DNA of 64,000 bases from Watersipora subatra (GCF_963576615.1 NC_088711.1:9976869-10040868), one strand, 5' to 3'. Shown: positions 33,501 through 48,330, counted from the first letter of the stretch. A program made the numbers and translations. Notes: generated from the letters alone by a model not told the origin.

Positions 33501-34853
33501 TTGCACATGTAATAAAAAAAATTTTGTATAGAAAATTTATTTTCAATTGAATAATTTTTTATACCCAATGAATTTGAGTAACGTAACCTCGTCTAAATCT
33601 TTACTGTAATAAGAGCCGTGGGCGTTTCTCTGAAGCCGGCGTTAGGAAAAAAATTGCGCCATGATCCCGCACGCAATCACGATCTTCAGGCATGCTAGTT
33701 GAAACATGAGGCATGAGCATTTTAACCAATCAGCATGAAAGATTGGCCGGTGTAATAAATATGACGTTCACAATTATTCCATAGTACAGCCAGTTGGACG
33801 CATAGTGTAATGGATAGCATGCCTCTCCACAGAATTTGAGGTTCCGAGTTAATTCCAGCGTGAAGGGGGTTTTATAACTTTTATTGCTGTAACTGGACAA
33901 ACGATAGACAAACAAATGCTAATATTTATATAGATTGAATGGTGATTAACCCCTCGTTAGTTTGCAGATTTCAATCACTTTTACAATAAGTCAGCTCAGC
34001 TAAGAAAGAAATGCTGTAGATTGAATTTCCTTCTTCATGACAGGTATATTTTGTTTCTGTACACTAATTAGCCTTATATTTTGTTGCCCACTCATAACGC
34101 ATCACACGGTTGTCTATTTAAAAAAATGGTTTGTAGAACATTAATAGATCTTCAACTGCAATGGAACTACTGGAGCACACATTCTTTTTGTAGGTCCTGG
34201 AGGATGTATGCATTGCACTCTGTCTTGGAAGAAAACATGTGGTGAAATGTTTGCTAAGCATCCATCGCTTATTCAACAACAATGAGCCTTACCATGTCCT
34301 CAATGATCTCTACATAACTGACTACTGCACTTGGATACAGACCGTTTCAAATGATACCTTGATGTCTCTCTCGAACCAAATCCGTTGCTGTCATCTCAGT
34401 AAGGATGATCTTGGCTTGGATCTACTTGCTGTCGAAGAGTCTAGTAGCGACGATGGATCCTGTGATACAGAGGATGATAGTGAAGAGGATCAGGAAGAGA
34501 TGGGAGTGATATCCTGTTTGGGGCAAAGCGGAGCCGTCAGCCACTCTAAGCTGATCACTGAACTCGGTGATAGCTGTGCTCTAGTGCATGAAACAGTCAC
34601 TACTGATAGTCTAGTTAGTGAAACAGTCTCTACTGATACTCTAGTTAGTGAGACAGTCACTACTGATAGTCAAATTGGTGAACTTGTCTCCTGTGCTACT
34701 AATGTTACTCAAAGCATTACTAGCATTGCTAAAGCTAGTGAGGCAGTTACTATAGGTACTCCAGCTAATGATAAAGTCATTAGTGACAGTTTAGAAACTT
34801 TAGATGGTGAAGGTTTGGATAGAAAACTTGCACAACTAAATGTCTCAGATTAA
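26822..34853 (+). CDS. SHQ1: SHQ1 homolog, H/ACA ribonucleoprotein assembly factor, 4 coding exons, 560 aa
   Basis: SHQ1 is the chaperone that binds the pseudouridine synthase dyskerin before H/ACA snoRNP and telomerase RNP assembly, acting in cytosol and nucleoplasm. Exons 26822-27521, 28253-28409, 29993-30158 and 34194-34853 join in frame (1683 coding bases). The N-terminal CS-like (HSP20-fold) domain starts MLTPRFTLSQ, with the conserved FYCKPYHLKL and GIFTINIPK. The SHQ1-specific helical domain follows, with DHYLADF-like EHYIADFCDD, YPLYRHW, KCLLSIHRLF and LNDLYITDYCTWIQ. The length is close to the human 577 residues. The C-tail has an acidic Ser/Asp/Glu run (about 422-444) and 10-residue repeats. 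An acceptor-like ttgcag at 26777-26782 suggests an upstream non-coding exon that I could not locate. Identity is secure. Confidence 0.95.
27882..28025. repeat. Inverted-repeat arm in SHQ1 intron 1
   Basis: About 140 bases (contains CTGCGGTCTATCTTGTTGTT) repeated in reverse at 30898-31035 with only a few differences by eye. Together the arms bracket exons 2 and 3. Confidence 0.92.
28253..28409 (+). CDS. SHQ1: SHQ1 exon 2
   Basis: Follows acceptor tctcccatcag, phase 1 in and phase 2 out. It encodes the weakly conserved segment ending ALLGLIDVLFAYLYDMR, equivalent to the human SLIDILLAYCYETR region. The donor gtttgt is a weak match to consensus, and a transposon target duplication begins nine bases into the intron. 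Confidence 0.85.
28426..29354. mobile_element. hAT-like non-autonomous element in SHQ1 intron 2
   Basis: 929 bases with termini CCCAGGGCTGATACTC and the exact inverse. A perfect 8-bp target duplication GCTGAGAC flanks it (28418-28425, 29355-29362), the size typical of hAT elements. The interior holds a 42-bp unit twice (29225-29305) and no transposase frame. Confidence 0.87.
29490..29610. repeat. Two-copy repeat of about 62 bp in SHQ1 intron 2
   Basis: GAGGTAGGTTAGGAGGCTCT and its follow-on GATCGATTTGTAGCAT occur twice in tandem with small differences. Confidence 0.8.
29757..29992. repeat. 35-bp minisatellite at the end of SHQ1 intron 2
   Basis: About 6.5 units with core CATATGATAAGGTCTGCTCT plus GTACACAGTAGTG. 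Copies drift toward the 3' end (GATAAG becomes GACTAG). The last partial unit holds the exon 3 splice acceptor. Confidence 0.93.
29993..30158 (+). CDS. SHQ1: SHQ1 exon 3
   Basis: Encodes SCMEENTVESCWTVRKLS through YPLYRHWVLAMK, matching the human NVESAWNIRKLS...YPLYRH block. The acceptor catatgactag lies in the last, partial unit of a 35-bp minisatellite and has little pyrimidine tract. Donor AAG|gtactc, phase 0. Confidence 0.88.
30898..31035. repeat. Inverted-repeat arm in SHQ1 intron 3
   Basis: Reverse complement of the intron 1 arm. Separated from it by about 2.9 kb containing exons 2 and 3. Could be two copies of one element in opposite orientation. Confidence 0.92.
31347..32270. mobile_element. 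Long-TIR element, copy 1 (SHQ1 intron 3)
   Basis: Arms of about 150 bases begin CTTGAAGGTTGACTTGCAAC and end in the inverse, 924 bases in all. The same element occurs, turned round, at 60942-61836. No clear target duplication. Confidence 0.87.
32430..32570 (+). repeat. tRNA-derived SINE-like copy
   Basis: Ordered A-box-like and B-box-like motifs (GAGTTCGAATTCC is a good B box) followed by a GGATGGATGCAGAGACAC tail block, in SHQ1 intron 3. It does not fold as a tRNA by eye. Confidence 0.5.
33340..33480 (+). repeat. tRNA-derived SINE-like copy
   Basis: TGGCTCAGGTGTTAGACT (A-box-like) and GAGTTTGAATCCCG (B-box-like) 45 bases apart, then a GATGAATGGATGGACACTG block like that of the copy at 32430. 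Confidence 0.55.
33497..33940 (+). repeat. Composite dispersed repeat with tRNA-like module, copy 1
   Basis: Begins near TGCCTGGCGTTGCACATG, includes ACCCAATGAATTTGAGTAAC and AATAAGAGCC, then a tRNA-like stretch at 33793-33860 (TAGTGTAATGGATAGCATGC). Shares head and tail blocks with the copy near 44.9 kb. Confidence 0.55.
34194..34853 (+). CDS. SHQ1: SHQ1 exon 4 and stop
   Basis: Follows acceptor ctttttgtag in phase 0. It encodes the conserved KCLLSIHRLF and LNDLYITDYCTWIQ, then an acidic stretch and three near-identical decapeptides of the form ETVTTDSLVS (34590-34680), and ends at TAA. The tail is probably disordered; in other SHQ1 proteins it is also Ser/Glu-rich and poorly conserved. Confidence 0.92.
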   Translation, partial: VLEDVCIALCLGRKHVVKCLLSIHRLFNNNEPYHVLNDLYITDYCTWIQTVSNDTLMSLSNQIRCCHLSKDDLGLDLLAVEESSSDDGSCDTEDDSEEDQEEMGVISCLGQSGAVSHSKLITELGDSCALVHETVTTDSLVSETVSTDTLVSETVTTDSQIGELVSCATNVTQSITSIAKASEAVTIGTPANDKVISDSLETLDGEGLDRKLAQLNVSD

Positions 34854-34955
34854 GACTAGTTATTCTCCTTTCTAACATCAAGCTCCTGCCTTCCGGATAC
34901 ATCTATTCTTTTATTGTATGTTCAAGAACGGCGAGCATTGATTTACCTGACTAAA

Positions 34956-34961
34956 AATAAA
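34956..34961 (+). terminator. Poly(A) signal AATAAA of SHQ1
   Basis: Canonical hexamer about 100 bases after the SHQ1 stop codon, the first one downstream. Confidence 0.65.
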
Positions 34962-35498
34962 AATATATACATGTATATTTCAAATATCAAATTTATGTGT
35001 AAAAATATTATTCTTTTGCTACTATTTTGCAGTTCTCTGAAATTTTAAGCAATGTTTGCGCTGTGAACAATTAAAGCATTTTTGAGTACAAATCTTCTAG
35101 ATAATGTGATGTCAGCTGTAGAAACAGTTGTTGTTCAGGAATGATCTGGTCAGTTAATAAATTCTTGCTCAAATGTTGGGTGCTGTAACAAGGATGTCTG
35201 AGGGGTTAGAAATACAGATATTCAATCATTAAAAAAACGAAGTTGGGTGTACGTATTTCCCAAAAAATGGCATCTTCACTTCAGACCATTAAATGATCAA
35301 AATATGCACCTGATAAGGATGTTATACAAGACTGGAATAGCTTCATTTAGCAGCATAGGTTAAATCTAACCATGGTGAGAGCAGCGTAAGATCAACTAGC
35401 TTACCTATTTAAGAAATTTTTAAAGCATTAATGATTACCAATTCGTTGCAACAAAGCCTATGCTCTTTACAGTCTGTAAATCTTTGGTATAGTCCATG

Positions 35499-35615
35499 GT
35501 ATAGTCTGTGATTCTTGTTAGACGGTAAACAGTAGGCGGTATAGTCTGTGTTTCTTGTTATGAGGTAACCAGTGGGTGATATAGTCAGTGATTCTTATGA
35601 GGTAAACAGTGGTTA
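35499..35615. repeat. Three-copy repeat of about 40 bp
   Basis: Units start GGTATAGTCTGTGATTCTTG and end GGTAAACAGTGG; the third is shortened. Lies between SHQ1 and the 14-3-3 gene. Confidence 0.75.
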
Positions 35616-36189
35616 GTAACTTAGTATGGCTTGTGGTTGTTTGCACATGTCCTAATTAGCAGACAACTCGTGAGTTAGATGATGTTCATGTCAGCAGAGT
35701 TGGAGTTGCATTCCTATGCTGAAGTTCTGGTAATCCTTATAAATCATTGTTAATTATTAGTAATTGGCAATCATCATTGGAAATCATTATTAAGAAAACT
35801 TGCTGTTTGCGCACATCTTGGAGATAGGCTCACCAAATCTTTCAAAAGATAATTAGAGAGAGTGATTGGTTATGTAATCAATACTGCAAAGCATTAGTTT
35901 CAACAGTATAAGATGCTCACTATTGGAGCAGTGATATATGAAAGCTAATTCAATCAAGCTGAGTGGATTCAATCTGATTTTTTTCAAATTTTGTATTGCT
36001 ATCATTTAAACTCACTAAACATTCTCTAAAAGTAAACAACTTGCAATTCCCCATGTACCTCATTGCAAATATAGTTATGTGAATATTTGAACGCAATCAT
36101 TTAGATTAGCGGGATAGTAAAAATGAGATAGCGTTATAGATCATAATCAATAGCGTATTTGTGCATGCATATGTGTGTGTTAGTCTACA

Positions 36190-36300
36190 TAAACACTCCA
36201 CATTTTTTCACCAATTTGATCGAAACTTCATATTCATCTGCTCTGTGCCTTCTGCCATGTTACTAAACGTATTTGGTTTGAAAACCCAATCTAGGTCCTA
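36190..36300 (-). repeat. Dispersed repeat, second copy
   Basis: Reverse strand carries GCAGAAGGCACAGAGCAGAT and a TGAAAAAATGTGGAGTGTTT stretch, partner of 7405-7525. Confidence 0.6.
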
Positions 36301-37044
36301 AGGATCAATCACTTCAACACCTGCCTGCGGGCTATCTGACCAAAAATGAAAAAAATCCTGGTCAATAACTATTACTTGACTGCTGATAAGCCCAATGCAG
36401 ATAAGCTTGAACATACAGACGAGTCTCAAAACAGGCGACTGCAAATCCATTTTAATTAGCTTATTACGTTGCTATCAAATGAGATAGTTGTTTGCAGTGG
36501 TTACGGTTAATCAATTCTATAAACCTCTTACGAGCCCTGATAATGCTCAATTGTTCTATTTTGTTAGTATTTGGTAATGACATAGTATAGACTCATAAAA
36601 ACAATTAAAAGTTTTACGCATCTTGTAGTTTTACTAGACTGTAATAGGCAGTATTGATCTAATACACTAATGACCTCTAGATTATTTTCTGCTGCTCTTG
36701 ATCATTGCTGGTTCCAACTAAAAACTTTGATGTTAATCATTGGAGTTGTGCACACTTTCAATGATGTTTATGTTTTTCTTTTGCTAAAACCGAACAAACA
36801 CATGAAAACTTGAACTTGTAAGCTTTTAAAAAAAGCCAGACCAGTCTTACAACCTTCTTTTTTACTGATTAGGATTGTCGCTCTTTGGCCCACAACTTGA
36901 AAATTTTGAGTCAGAACTTTTAGACCAATTATTATATACCAAAAATAGCATTTGCCAACTGGACAAGCAATTTGTTTAGTCAATTTAGTATTGAAACTTT
37001 AGTGGTCAATAAAATTGAATAACTTTAAAAAAGGGTTTGCCTTT

Positions 37045-37115
37045 TGTCAGCTCAGTTGGTGTATGAGCTGCCAACATAGATGCCTGAGCTTCACTCCCCA
37101 ACTTTTCCATAAATT
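37045..37115 (+). repeat. tRNA-like fragment
   Basis: GTCAGCTCAGTTGGTGTATGA is a good tRNA 5' half (A box); the 3' half has no clean B box or stem, so this is a SINE-type relic, not a tRNA gene. Confidence 0.35.
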
Positions 37116-37491
37116 ATGTATGACCTAAGCTCACAACAGAGCCAAATAATTTATTAAACAATTTCTCTGAATAATAATGTTTAAGATGAGTACAAAAAAT
37201 ACCTGATTATTGTATTGTCAACAGTAATGGTGATGAGCTGGAAGAAAAAGCAAAGCTTTTATTTACAATGACCTCAAACGCGAAAATGTGTACAAAACAT
37301 GGCAAATTGGCTTTGATTCATATTCTGTATATAAAAACAATGATGTAGCGTTTGCTCAAAGCGAGCTTATAAAAAGTTGTATTTTGTTCAATTCCTCTGT
37401 GAAAGAAAAGAGATTTTAAGACAAAAACTTTTTTGTTGCCTTAGTCAGCTTAGCCTCAGAGTTGTCTTAAAGCTTCTACTTACATGTATAT

Positions 37492-38417
37492 GTACTAATA
37501 GTGTTTCGAACTATTTAAGCTCAACAGCATTGGAAATCATAATGGTTTTTATTTTCTGTTTTTCGCCTTGTTACAGCAAATTTTTTGTTAATAATTTAAT
37601 GAATGCGCATATTAATGTTGACTAACTAGTGGTGACTGTAAAGCAAATTGTGTTGCTGTTGCAAAGCAAATAGATGTTGCTTATTATGTGGATTAACTAA
37701 CCCTTGCTTTGGCGAACAGCTACCTATCTTTATAAACTTCACAAAGAGTAGGCGCTATTTTGGCTGATTATCTTGTTAAATAACTAGTTTTAGTAAATCA
37801 TACTTAAATATAAGTGACTTTTTGTTTAATATTAGGTAATGTATTATTTTCAAATTTTTCAGCATCAGATTAGTGCATTTGTATATTATAGGTAATGCGT
37901 ACGATCGCGTTGTCAAATTATGGAGTTGTATACTCGTTAAACTACAGCAATGACGTACTAATAGTGTTTCGAACTATTTAAGCTCAACAGCATTGGAAAT
38001 CATAATGGTTTTTATTTTCTGTTTTTCGCCTTGTTACAGCAAATTTTTTGTTAATAATTTAATGAATGCGCATATTAATGTTGACTAACTAGTGGTGACT
38101 GTAAAGCAAATTGTGTTGCTGTTGCAAAGCAAATAGATGTTGCTTATTATGTGGATTAACTAACCCTTGCTTTGGCGAACAGCTACCTATCTTTATAAAC
38201 TTCACAAAGAGTAGGCGCTATTTTGGCTGATTATCTTGTTAAATAACTAGTTTTAGTAAATCATACTTAAATATAAGTGACTTTTTGTTTAATATTAGGT
38301 AATGTATTATTTTCAAATTTTTCAGCATCAGATTAGTGCATTTGTATATTATAGGTAATGCGTACGATCGCGTTGTCAAATTATGGAGTTGTATACTCGT
38401 TAAACTACAGCAATGAC
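37492..38417. repeat. 463-bp perfect tandem duplication upstream of the 14-3-3 gene
   Basis: 37492-37954 and 37955-38417 read base for base the same as far as I compared them, with GTA repeated after the second copy. It ends about 370 bases before the 14-3-3 start codon. Either a very recent duplication or an assembly artefact. Confidence 0.95.
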
Positions 38418-38421
38418 GTAA
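38414..38421 (+). promoter_or_regulatory. CRE-like site TGACGTAA upstream of the 14-3-3 gene
   Basis: An eight-base match to a CREB/ATF-type element about 370 bases before the start codon, at the junction of the 463-bp duplication. The matching place at the end of the first copy (37951-37958) reads TGACGTAC. Function is inferred from the motif alone. Confidence 0.35.
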
Positions 38422-38785
38422 GTCCTCTTTGAATTCATGTACGCAAACGCTTAGCGGGTTAAAAGAAAACTAGTCCGGTAGCCAAAAATGAGTTTTGGTT
38501 TAGCATAGAAACTAAAATATCTTCCGCCATTATATTTTCTTTCAATACGCAATTTTAAAAAAATCGTTTGTTTTATATATTGATAAATGTAAAAAAATAC
38601 AATTATAATTTAATTTTACACACTGTTCAATGCACAAATGCAAACAATCGACTGATTTTATAACGCCAAGGACGGATGAACACTGTGTCATCAATCGGCG
38701 GATGTGCGCACATCTATTCACAGCAACAGCGCGTGCATATGATAACAATCGTAAGAATTTTGTCGATTGACCACCGGTGTCTGCA

Positions 38786-42901
<4,116 letters not shown>

Positions 42902-43412
42902 ACTTGTGCTGTAGTCATTGTAACATTCAGCCAGGGGTAGTTTCTTCTCTAAGTGCTTGTGGCCATTCAGCATGTAGCTGCCTGTTTTTGCGCTGACTTC
43001 TTTTTACGCTAAACTGAAACTGCTTCTGGGTAGTCCCGCTTTGTATTGAATGCTTACTGTTATACTCGGCGATGGTTAGATGCTCAGATTCAGCTGCAGT
43101 ATTGTAGCCAGACATTCTCACATTTGCACTATTTCTTATGTCTACTAACTTGATTTTACTCTTCGATCAGTGATTTGTCTTCAACATTTTGTGTTAGGAG
43201 ATAATATAGCTGATCGATTTTTTTGTTTGTTGGCACCTTTGGATTAGCATTCTAAGATGATAGTAATTAAAATATCTTTCACAATTTCTTTGTTGCATGA
43301 GTTAATTGGGAATTTTACTATATTGTGGCTTTTATAAAATATAATTATGGAAAAACAAAGATCATTCAAACCTTCAAGTTGAATTTACAACCTCTCACTC
43401 ACCACTCTAGAT

Positions 43413-43599
43413 CAATGGTGACTAACTGGTTGGTGAGTCAGAACTCACCAACCAGTAGAGGTACTGCACCTTGCAAGTCTTATTACACTCTTTGAAATTT
43501 TTGTCGTTAGAAACATTTATATAAGTGTGATTGCAAAAAATATGCTAGTTTCAATGAACCCCTGAGAATGCCTCACTGAACACATGTTAAGAACCACTG
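43413..43599. mobile_element. Short hAT-type MITE
   Basis: 187 bases between CTCTAGAT (43405-43412) and ATCTAGAT (43600-43607), a 7/8 matching 8-bp duplication. The right end read inward is CAGTGGTTCTTAACATGTG, a classic hAT terminus. The left end CAATGGTGAC matches it imperfectly. A 14-bp-arm hairpin lies at 43425-43456. Confidence 0.8.
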
Positions 43600-44636
43600 A
43601 TCTAGATGCTGAGAAAGTTGTGCTTGGAATTTCCATTATTTTTGCTGGTTTCTAGAGAATTTGTACAAAGACACTTCATGCATATTTTCTAAACAGGGTG
43701 TCCCCGTGTCTTAAGCCAGCTCACAGATCATATTTAGTCACACTTGAACCCGTTTTATCATCATTGTACAAAACTAGATGTGTCTTGTCTCAAGGATGTT
43801 GTTTTTACAACCATTTTCTTGTGAGAAAATGCCACCCTCTTTTACCAGCACGCTGCTGAGTAACAAAGAATAGTTATGATAACATATCAACTTCACACTT
43901 TTTCGATCACCAAAGGTCTTGCCATTTGCTTTGTAATATTAACGCTAAAGCTACCGCATATAAATTAATTTTAGACAAAAATTCTCAAAATCGTATCATT
44001 TATTTGTATTATAAACATAAAATAGATGTATATCCAAATGGCAGAATAGCAAGATAAAGTTTTGAAGTGTTAATTTAAATCATAAAATTAATCGATACAA
44101 ATAAGAAATTTTGTTTGCCCAGCAGCATCGGAGTTGTGGTTTCATGTCTTCAACATTTACCTTTTAACAGCAGTTGTCTGTTCCTGCTGGACCACTTTTT
44201 AATTAATAGGAAAAATACTGCTTGCAGGCATAGGTAATGCTGTAATAACTCATATAGCCATTATGGTATTTGAATTTCAAGGTGGCTCGCTAAGAACAAG
44301 TAACATGAGATGACGATGGAATATGTAATGTGGTTATTCCAAACTGATATGCCATCCTTTTAACATGACTTTGTTGACACACTTCCGATGTGCACCATTT
44401 CTTATTCTAATCCTTCATTTCTTTCTGGATGTGATCAAACCTTCTACATATAAGTGTTATCCTATCGACCATGTAAATTTCATGTAAGCTCAATGAACTT
44501 CCCTCATATGTGGAACTGCCCACTGGAATATGAGTCCACTTGCCCACTGCCCAAGTGAATATGCTCGGATCTGTTTTTGATTGGCTTAAACATCTTTGTT
44601 TGCCAATAATTCAACTAAAATATTTGCTAACTAGCC

Positions 44637-45265
44637 GAATTTCAGTGTTGCATGGGTAATAACAAAGTTTTCACATAGTAAATATATTTTTAATCAACAT
44701 ATACAACACAACATTCATCATTTTAACTTTTAAATGGAGGTATTGGTTTATTTATGTGTGTGTCTGGCCAATGCGTAATTCAAATATTTGAAAACTCGAC
44801 ACATAGCTAAACCAGATTGTTGAAAAAAATTTCTTACTTTCTATGCTACACATTCTCTTAAAATTAAAAACAGCTTATAAACAGTAGCATTTAATGTAGT
44901 TGCCATTGGCTAATTTTCTTTACCCAATGAATTTGAGTAACTTAAGCTAGTAACTTGAGCTAATATTTCAATCTTTACTATAATAAGAGCTATGTCTGTC
45001 CGAAGCCAGCTAAGAACGTTATGAAAAATGGCTGCGTTTCGCAAAAATCGAACCGGTACATTCGAATGCGCAGATGAGAAGCTAAGTGCACTACCACTAA
45101 ACCATGCAGACACCTCCAAAATAAGTGCACATATAATCTTTACACATTATAATCTCTCGTTGTGCACTGTACTGCAAGTGTGCATATTTTAACCAATTGC
45201 TATTAACTGGACATGCAACAACAGACAAAAACTTGGTTTTATATATTGGAATCGTTAATCTAAAT
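44637..45265 (+). repeat. Composite dispersed repeat with tRNA-like module, copy 2
   Basis: Shares the GTTGCATGGGTAATAA head, ACCCAATGAATTTGAGTAAC, AATAAGAGC and the TAACTGGACA tail with copy 1. The tRNA-like module here (45030-45115) reads on the minus strand: A box TGGTTTAGTGGTAG, B box GGTTCGATTTT. Confidence 0.55.
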
Positions 45266-45734
45266 GGCAATAATAGTTTTTTTCATTATAAAAAGTGACA
45301 GTACACTTCTCTGATACATATACATGGTGTATTAGCTAGCAAACTTTAAAAGGCTTTTGCAAAATGAGCTTTTCTAGTAGAAGACATAAATTATTCTGTT
45401 AAAAAAGCTCATTTTATCTGCTGTACGGTCATTGAATTTAGGTTTTTAATTTTTTCCATTGTATATAATTTACCATAGCGCTTATGTAATGTTTTACGCT
45501 CTTCTGCATATCTTTTGCATTTATCGAGTCTTCGCCTATGAGTAGGACTGTCATTATGTCATCTTCCAAGCTTCACAGGACTTTTCTTCTGAAATGCATT
45601 TTATCGAATCGACAGAAGCAACGGCTTTAATTAAAATTATTGAAGAATTTATCGTTTTGTCAATCGCATTGTGTTTTCACATCAAACCAAATAAAACACA
45701 AGATAGCGCTCCATTATATCCTGTTTGCTAAAGC

Positions 45735-45949
45735 TGATATATTACTGTAATAAAACAGCTTAGATCAAGCTTACTTTGCGCTATACTATCTGATAAATAT
45801 ATTTTATGATTTGTTTAGCTATTTATTAAATAGCCATAGCTAATGGTTATATAAACTAGGTTTCGGAGGCAACAGTTCGTTACATACTATGAGAGTGAAT
45901 AAATTACATTTGTTATAGCTTGTGTTATTATTTCTACAGAAACATAACA
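45735..45949 (+). repeat. 5' LTR of the gypsy element
   Basis: 215 bases, TG...CA, with a TATA-like TATATAAA near its middle. By eye it differs from the 3' LTR at roughly 16-18 positions, so the insertion is not recent. Confidence 0.93.
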
Positions 45950-45950
45950 G

Positions 45951-45972
45951 AAGTTGTTGGCGACAAGGATGG
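45951..45972 (+). other. Primer binding site region of the gypsy element
   Basis: The bases just after the 5' LTR (AAGTTGTTGGCGACAAGG) sit where minus-strand primer tRNA pairs. The TTGGCGACxAGGATGG form is common in animal gypsy elements; which tRNA it matches was not determined. Confidence 0.55.
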
Positions 45973-46059
45973 AATATTCTTGAGCAGTACAACTAAATAC
46001 ATGTAGTTACAAGAATATAATCCAGAAACCTATACAACATCCTCAGTATATATACAAGT

Positions 46060-46985
46060 ATGTCTTCGGAAGTGGATAAGTTAATTGAAGCAATTACGGC
46101 TCAAAACCAAAAGATGAAAGAGCAACCAAAAACTCATCAAGAACAACTACTGGTACAAGCTTATTTGGGAGAAAACGAGAAACTCATATAACTACTGGTG
46201 AAAGGTCAAACTAAGGCAGCAGCTAAGCTAGCACCATCAGCAGCCTTACCCAAGTTTTCAGAGTATGATTCAGCCACAGAACTACTGACTGATATGACGC
46301 TTTTGTAGCAGCTCACTCTATCCCTGAAGAGAGGAAAGCTAACGTGTTCTAAATTAATCAGTCACCTGTTTTCTACAAACATCAGCAACATGGCTGGCCA
46401 CATGGAGACTCCGAAACGTATAAATGAAGTTACCATAAAAGAAATAGACAATTTTTTAAAAGAACAATATGATCATACACGATTTTTAGTACGTGTACGT
46501 TATAAATTCTGAAGTACTATGTAAAGAAAACCTGGAGAAACTATTAATGAATTAGCAAATAGAATTAGACAGGAAGCGACTACTTGTGACTTTCCTGATA
46601 TTAATTATCCATTAGATGAAGCTATGAGGACATGGTTTGTCTGATAAAAAATAATTAAGCTCTCAAACCTTCAATGTAAAATAAAATGAGCTATCTTTCA
46701 AAAAAGCTAATAAAATTAAAATTGCAACTGAAACAGAAGATGCAGCCAAGATAGCTAAAGAAACTATATATGGAGAGCAACAGAGAGTCAAGAAGGTACC
46801 ACCAGATCTCAGAACTAAAAAACCAACAGGAACTTCAAACAACAAAGAAACAAGACAGAAGACTTTTAAATGCTACAGATGCAATAAAACTACACATACC
46901 GCCAAAGCATGTCCTTATAGATCTGCTACATGTCGTTTCTGCCAGAAATTAGGATATTTAGGAGTTGCTTGCCCAAAAAGAAAAG
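46060..46985 (+). pseudogene. gag remnant with two zinc knuckles
   Basis: Begins at an ATG 110 bases after the LTR (MSSEVDKLIEAITAQ) and is broken by stops and frame changes. Two CCHC-type knuckles at 46871-46972 bind nucleic acid in intact elements. The first is regular (CYRCNKTTHTAKAC). In the second the histidine is tyrosine (CRFCQKLGYLGVAC). Confidence 0.85.
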
Positions 46986-47059
46986 CAACTACCAATCAAA
47001 AGTTTATAGCACAGAAATCTACATTAAAACAACAGCTTAAAACTTTTCGAAGAATACAT

Positions 47060-47332
47060 ATGAAACAACTTCAAAAGACTATTGAAATAGAAGAACAGAT
47101 CGTAGAGTTGGAGTTAGATACAAGAGCCTGTGACAACTTTATTACTCAGGAAGTCTGGCGTAAACTTGGAAAGCCTGTACTCTCTACAACAACTACAAAC
47201 TACGAAGCTGCTTCAAAGCATCCTATAGAAGTAATTGGACAGTCCCAGCTGAATACTAAAACAGTAAAAGAAAACAATATTGCTTTGAACTTTGTAGTTA
47301 GCCAGGTTCCAAACCTCAATCTGATAGAATGA
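47060..47332 (+). pseudogene. Retrotransposon aspartic protease remnant
   Basis: Segment IVELELDTRACDNFI shows the retropepsin active-site context, but the Gly of DTG is replaced by Arg (codon 47123-47125). Followed by a stop at 47330. Confidence 0.8.
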
Positions 47333-47519
47333 GGAGCAATCAATATATTAGGGATACCAATAGACAACCTGCTGAACCAACAAATTACTACCACTTGTAA
47401 AGTAGTAGACTAGGAAATAGCTGACAAAAGTCTACAACAATCTTGCGAGCAACTCTGCAAGGAATTCAGTGATCTATTCAACAACGATTTAGGCTGTCTA
47501 AAAAATTACGAGCTAGAAA

Positions 47520-48330
47520 TAGGATTTAAAGTAGATGCAAAACCAGTGTTTCACAAACCTTGACCTGTTCCATTTTCTACTCAAGATGAATTAAATCTAG
47601 ACTACAAAAATGGTATTCAAAGAGGAATTTGGAAGCCAGTACAGTTTAATCAATATGGTATGCCTGTGGTTCCGGTCAGGAACGCACAACTCTCTAACAG
47701 TCGGCAAGGATCAATCATAGTATGTGGAAACTACTCACAAACAGTCAATCCACAATTTGAGACTCACAGACAGCCTATACCTTTACCCAAAGACCTGAAG
47801 AACAAGTTAGGAGGAGGGTACGAATACACTAAAATTGATCTAGCTGATGCATACAACCAAATCCCATTAAGACCAAACAGCCAGAAAAAGCTTGCTCTTA
47901 GCACTCATAAAGGAACACTACTACAGATGAGACTTCCATTTGAAATCAGTTCAGCACCTTAATATTTTCAAGAGATAATGAAACAGTTAGCAGCTGATCT
48001 ACCAGGGGTAGCTGTATATTTAGATGGTATACTGGTTAGTGGTACTGATGCTACAAGTCATTTACAGAATTTGTGACAACTACTTACAAGACTGAATGAG
48101 AAAGGTTTACGATGTCGTAAAAAGAAGTGCCATTTTGCTCAACCTTCAGTAGAATATCTTGGTCATCACCTTTCAGCAAAAGGAATTTCTAAAGGACTGA
48201 AAGCAGATGCTGTAAAACAGATGCCTGCACCTACTAATATAAACAGTTTACGCTCATTCCTTGGACCAGTACAGTTCTACAGCAAAATCTTACCTAACCT
48301 ATCAGTATTAATGAACCATTACATCAGCTA
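47520..48330 (+). pseudogene. Reverse transcriptase remnant
   Basis: Contains YTKIDLADAYNQIPL, LPFEISSAP, YLGHHLSAKG and FLGPVQFYSKILPNLS blocks of a Ty3/gypsy RT. Stops interrupt it after SSAP and after LQNL. The catalytic YxDD reads YLDG at 48017-48028, so a metal-binding aspartate is gone. Confidence 0.9.

Larger units (their letters stand above)
34962..37491. other. Gene-free stretch between SHQ1 and the 14-3-3 duplication
   Basis: Holds a 40-bp triple repeat, a dispersed repeat copy and a tRNA-like relic; no coding sequence recognised. Confidence 0.5.
42902..45729. other. 14-3-3 3' UTR and intergenic stretch
   Basis: Probably starts with the 14-3-3 3' UTR; no clear nearby AATAAA was found. 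Also contains the small hAT MITE and a composite repeat. Confidence 0.45.

Noticed and set aside
33793-33860. Functional tRNA gene
   Set aside because: A-box-like half is good but the stems and the B box do not close; part of a dispersed repeat.
45030-45115. Functional minus-strand tRNA gene
   Set aside because: A and B boxes are present but the acceptor and anticodon stems fail by eye, and the stretch sits in a dispersed repeat.
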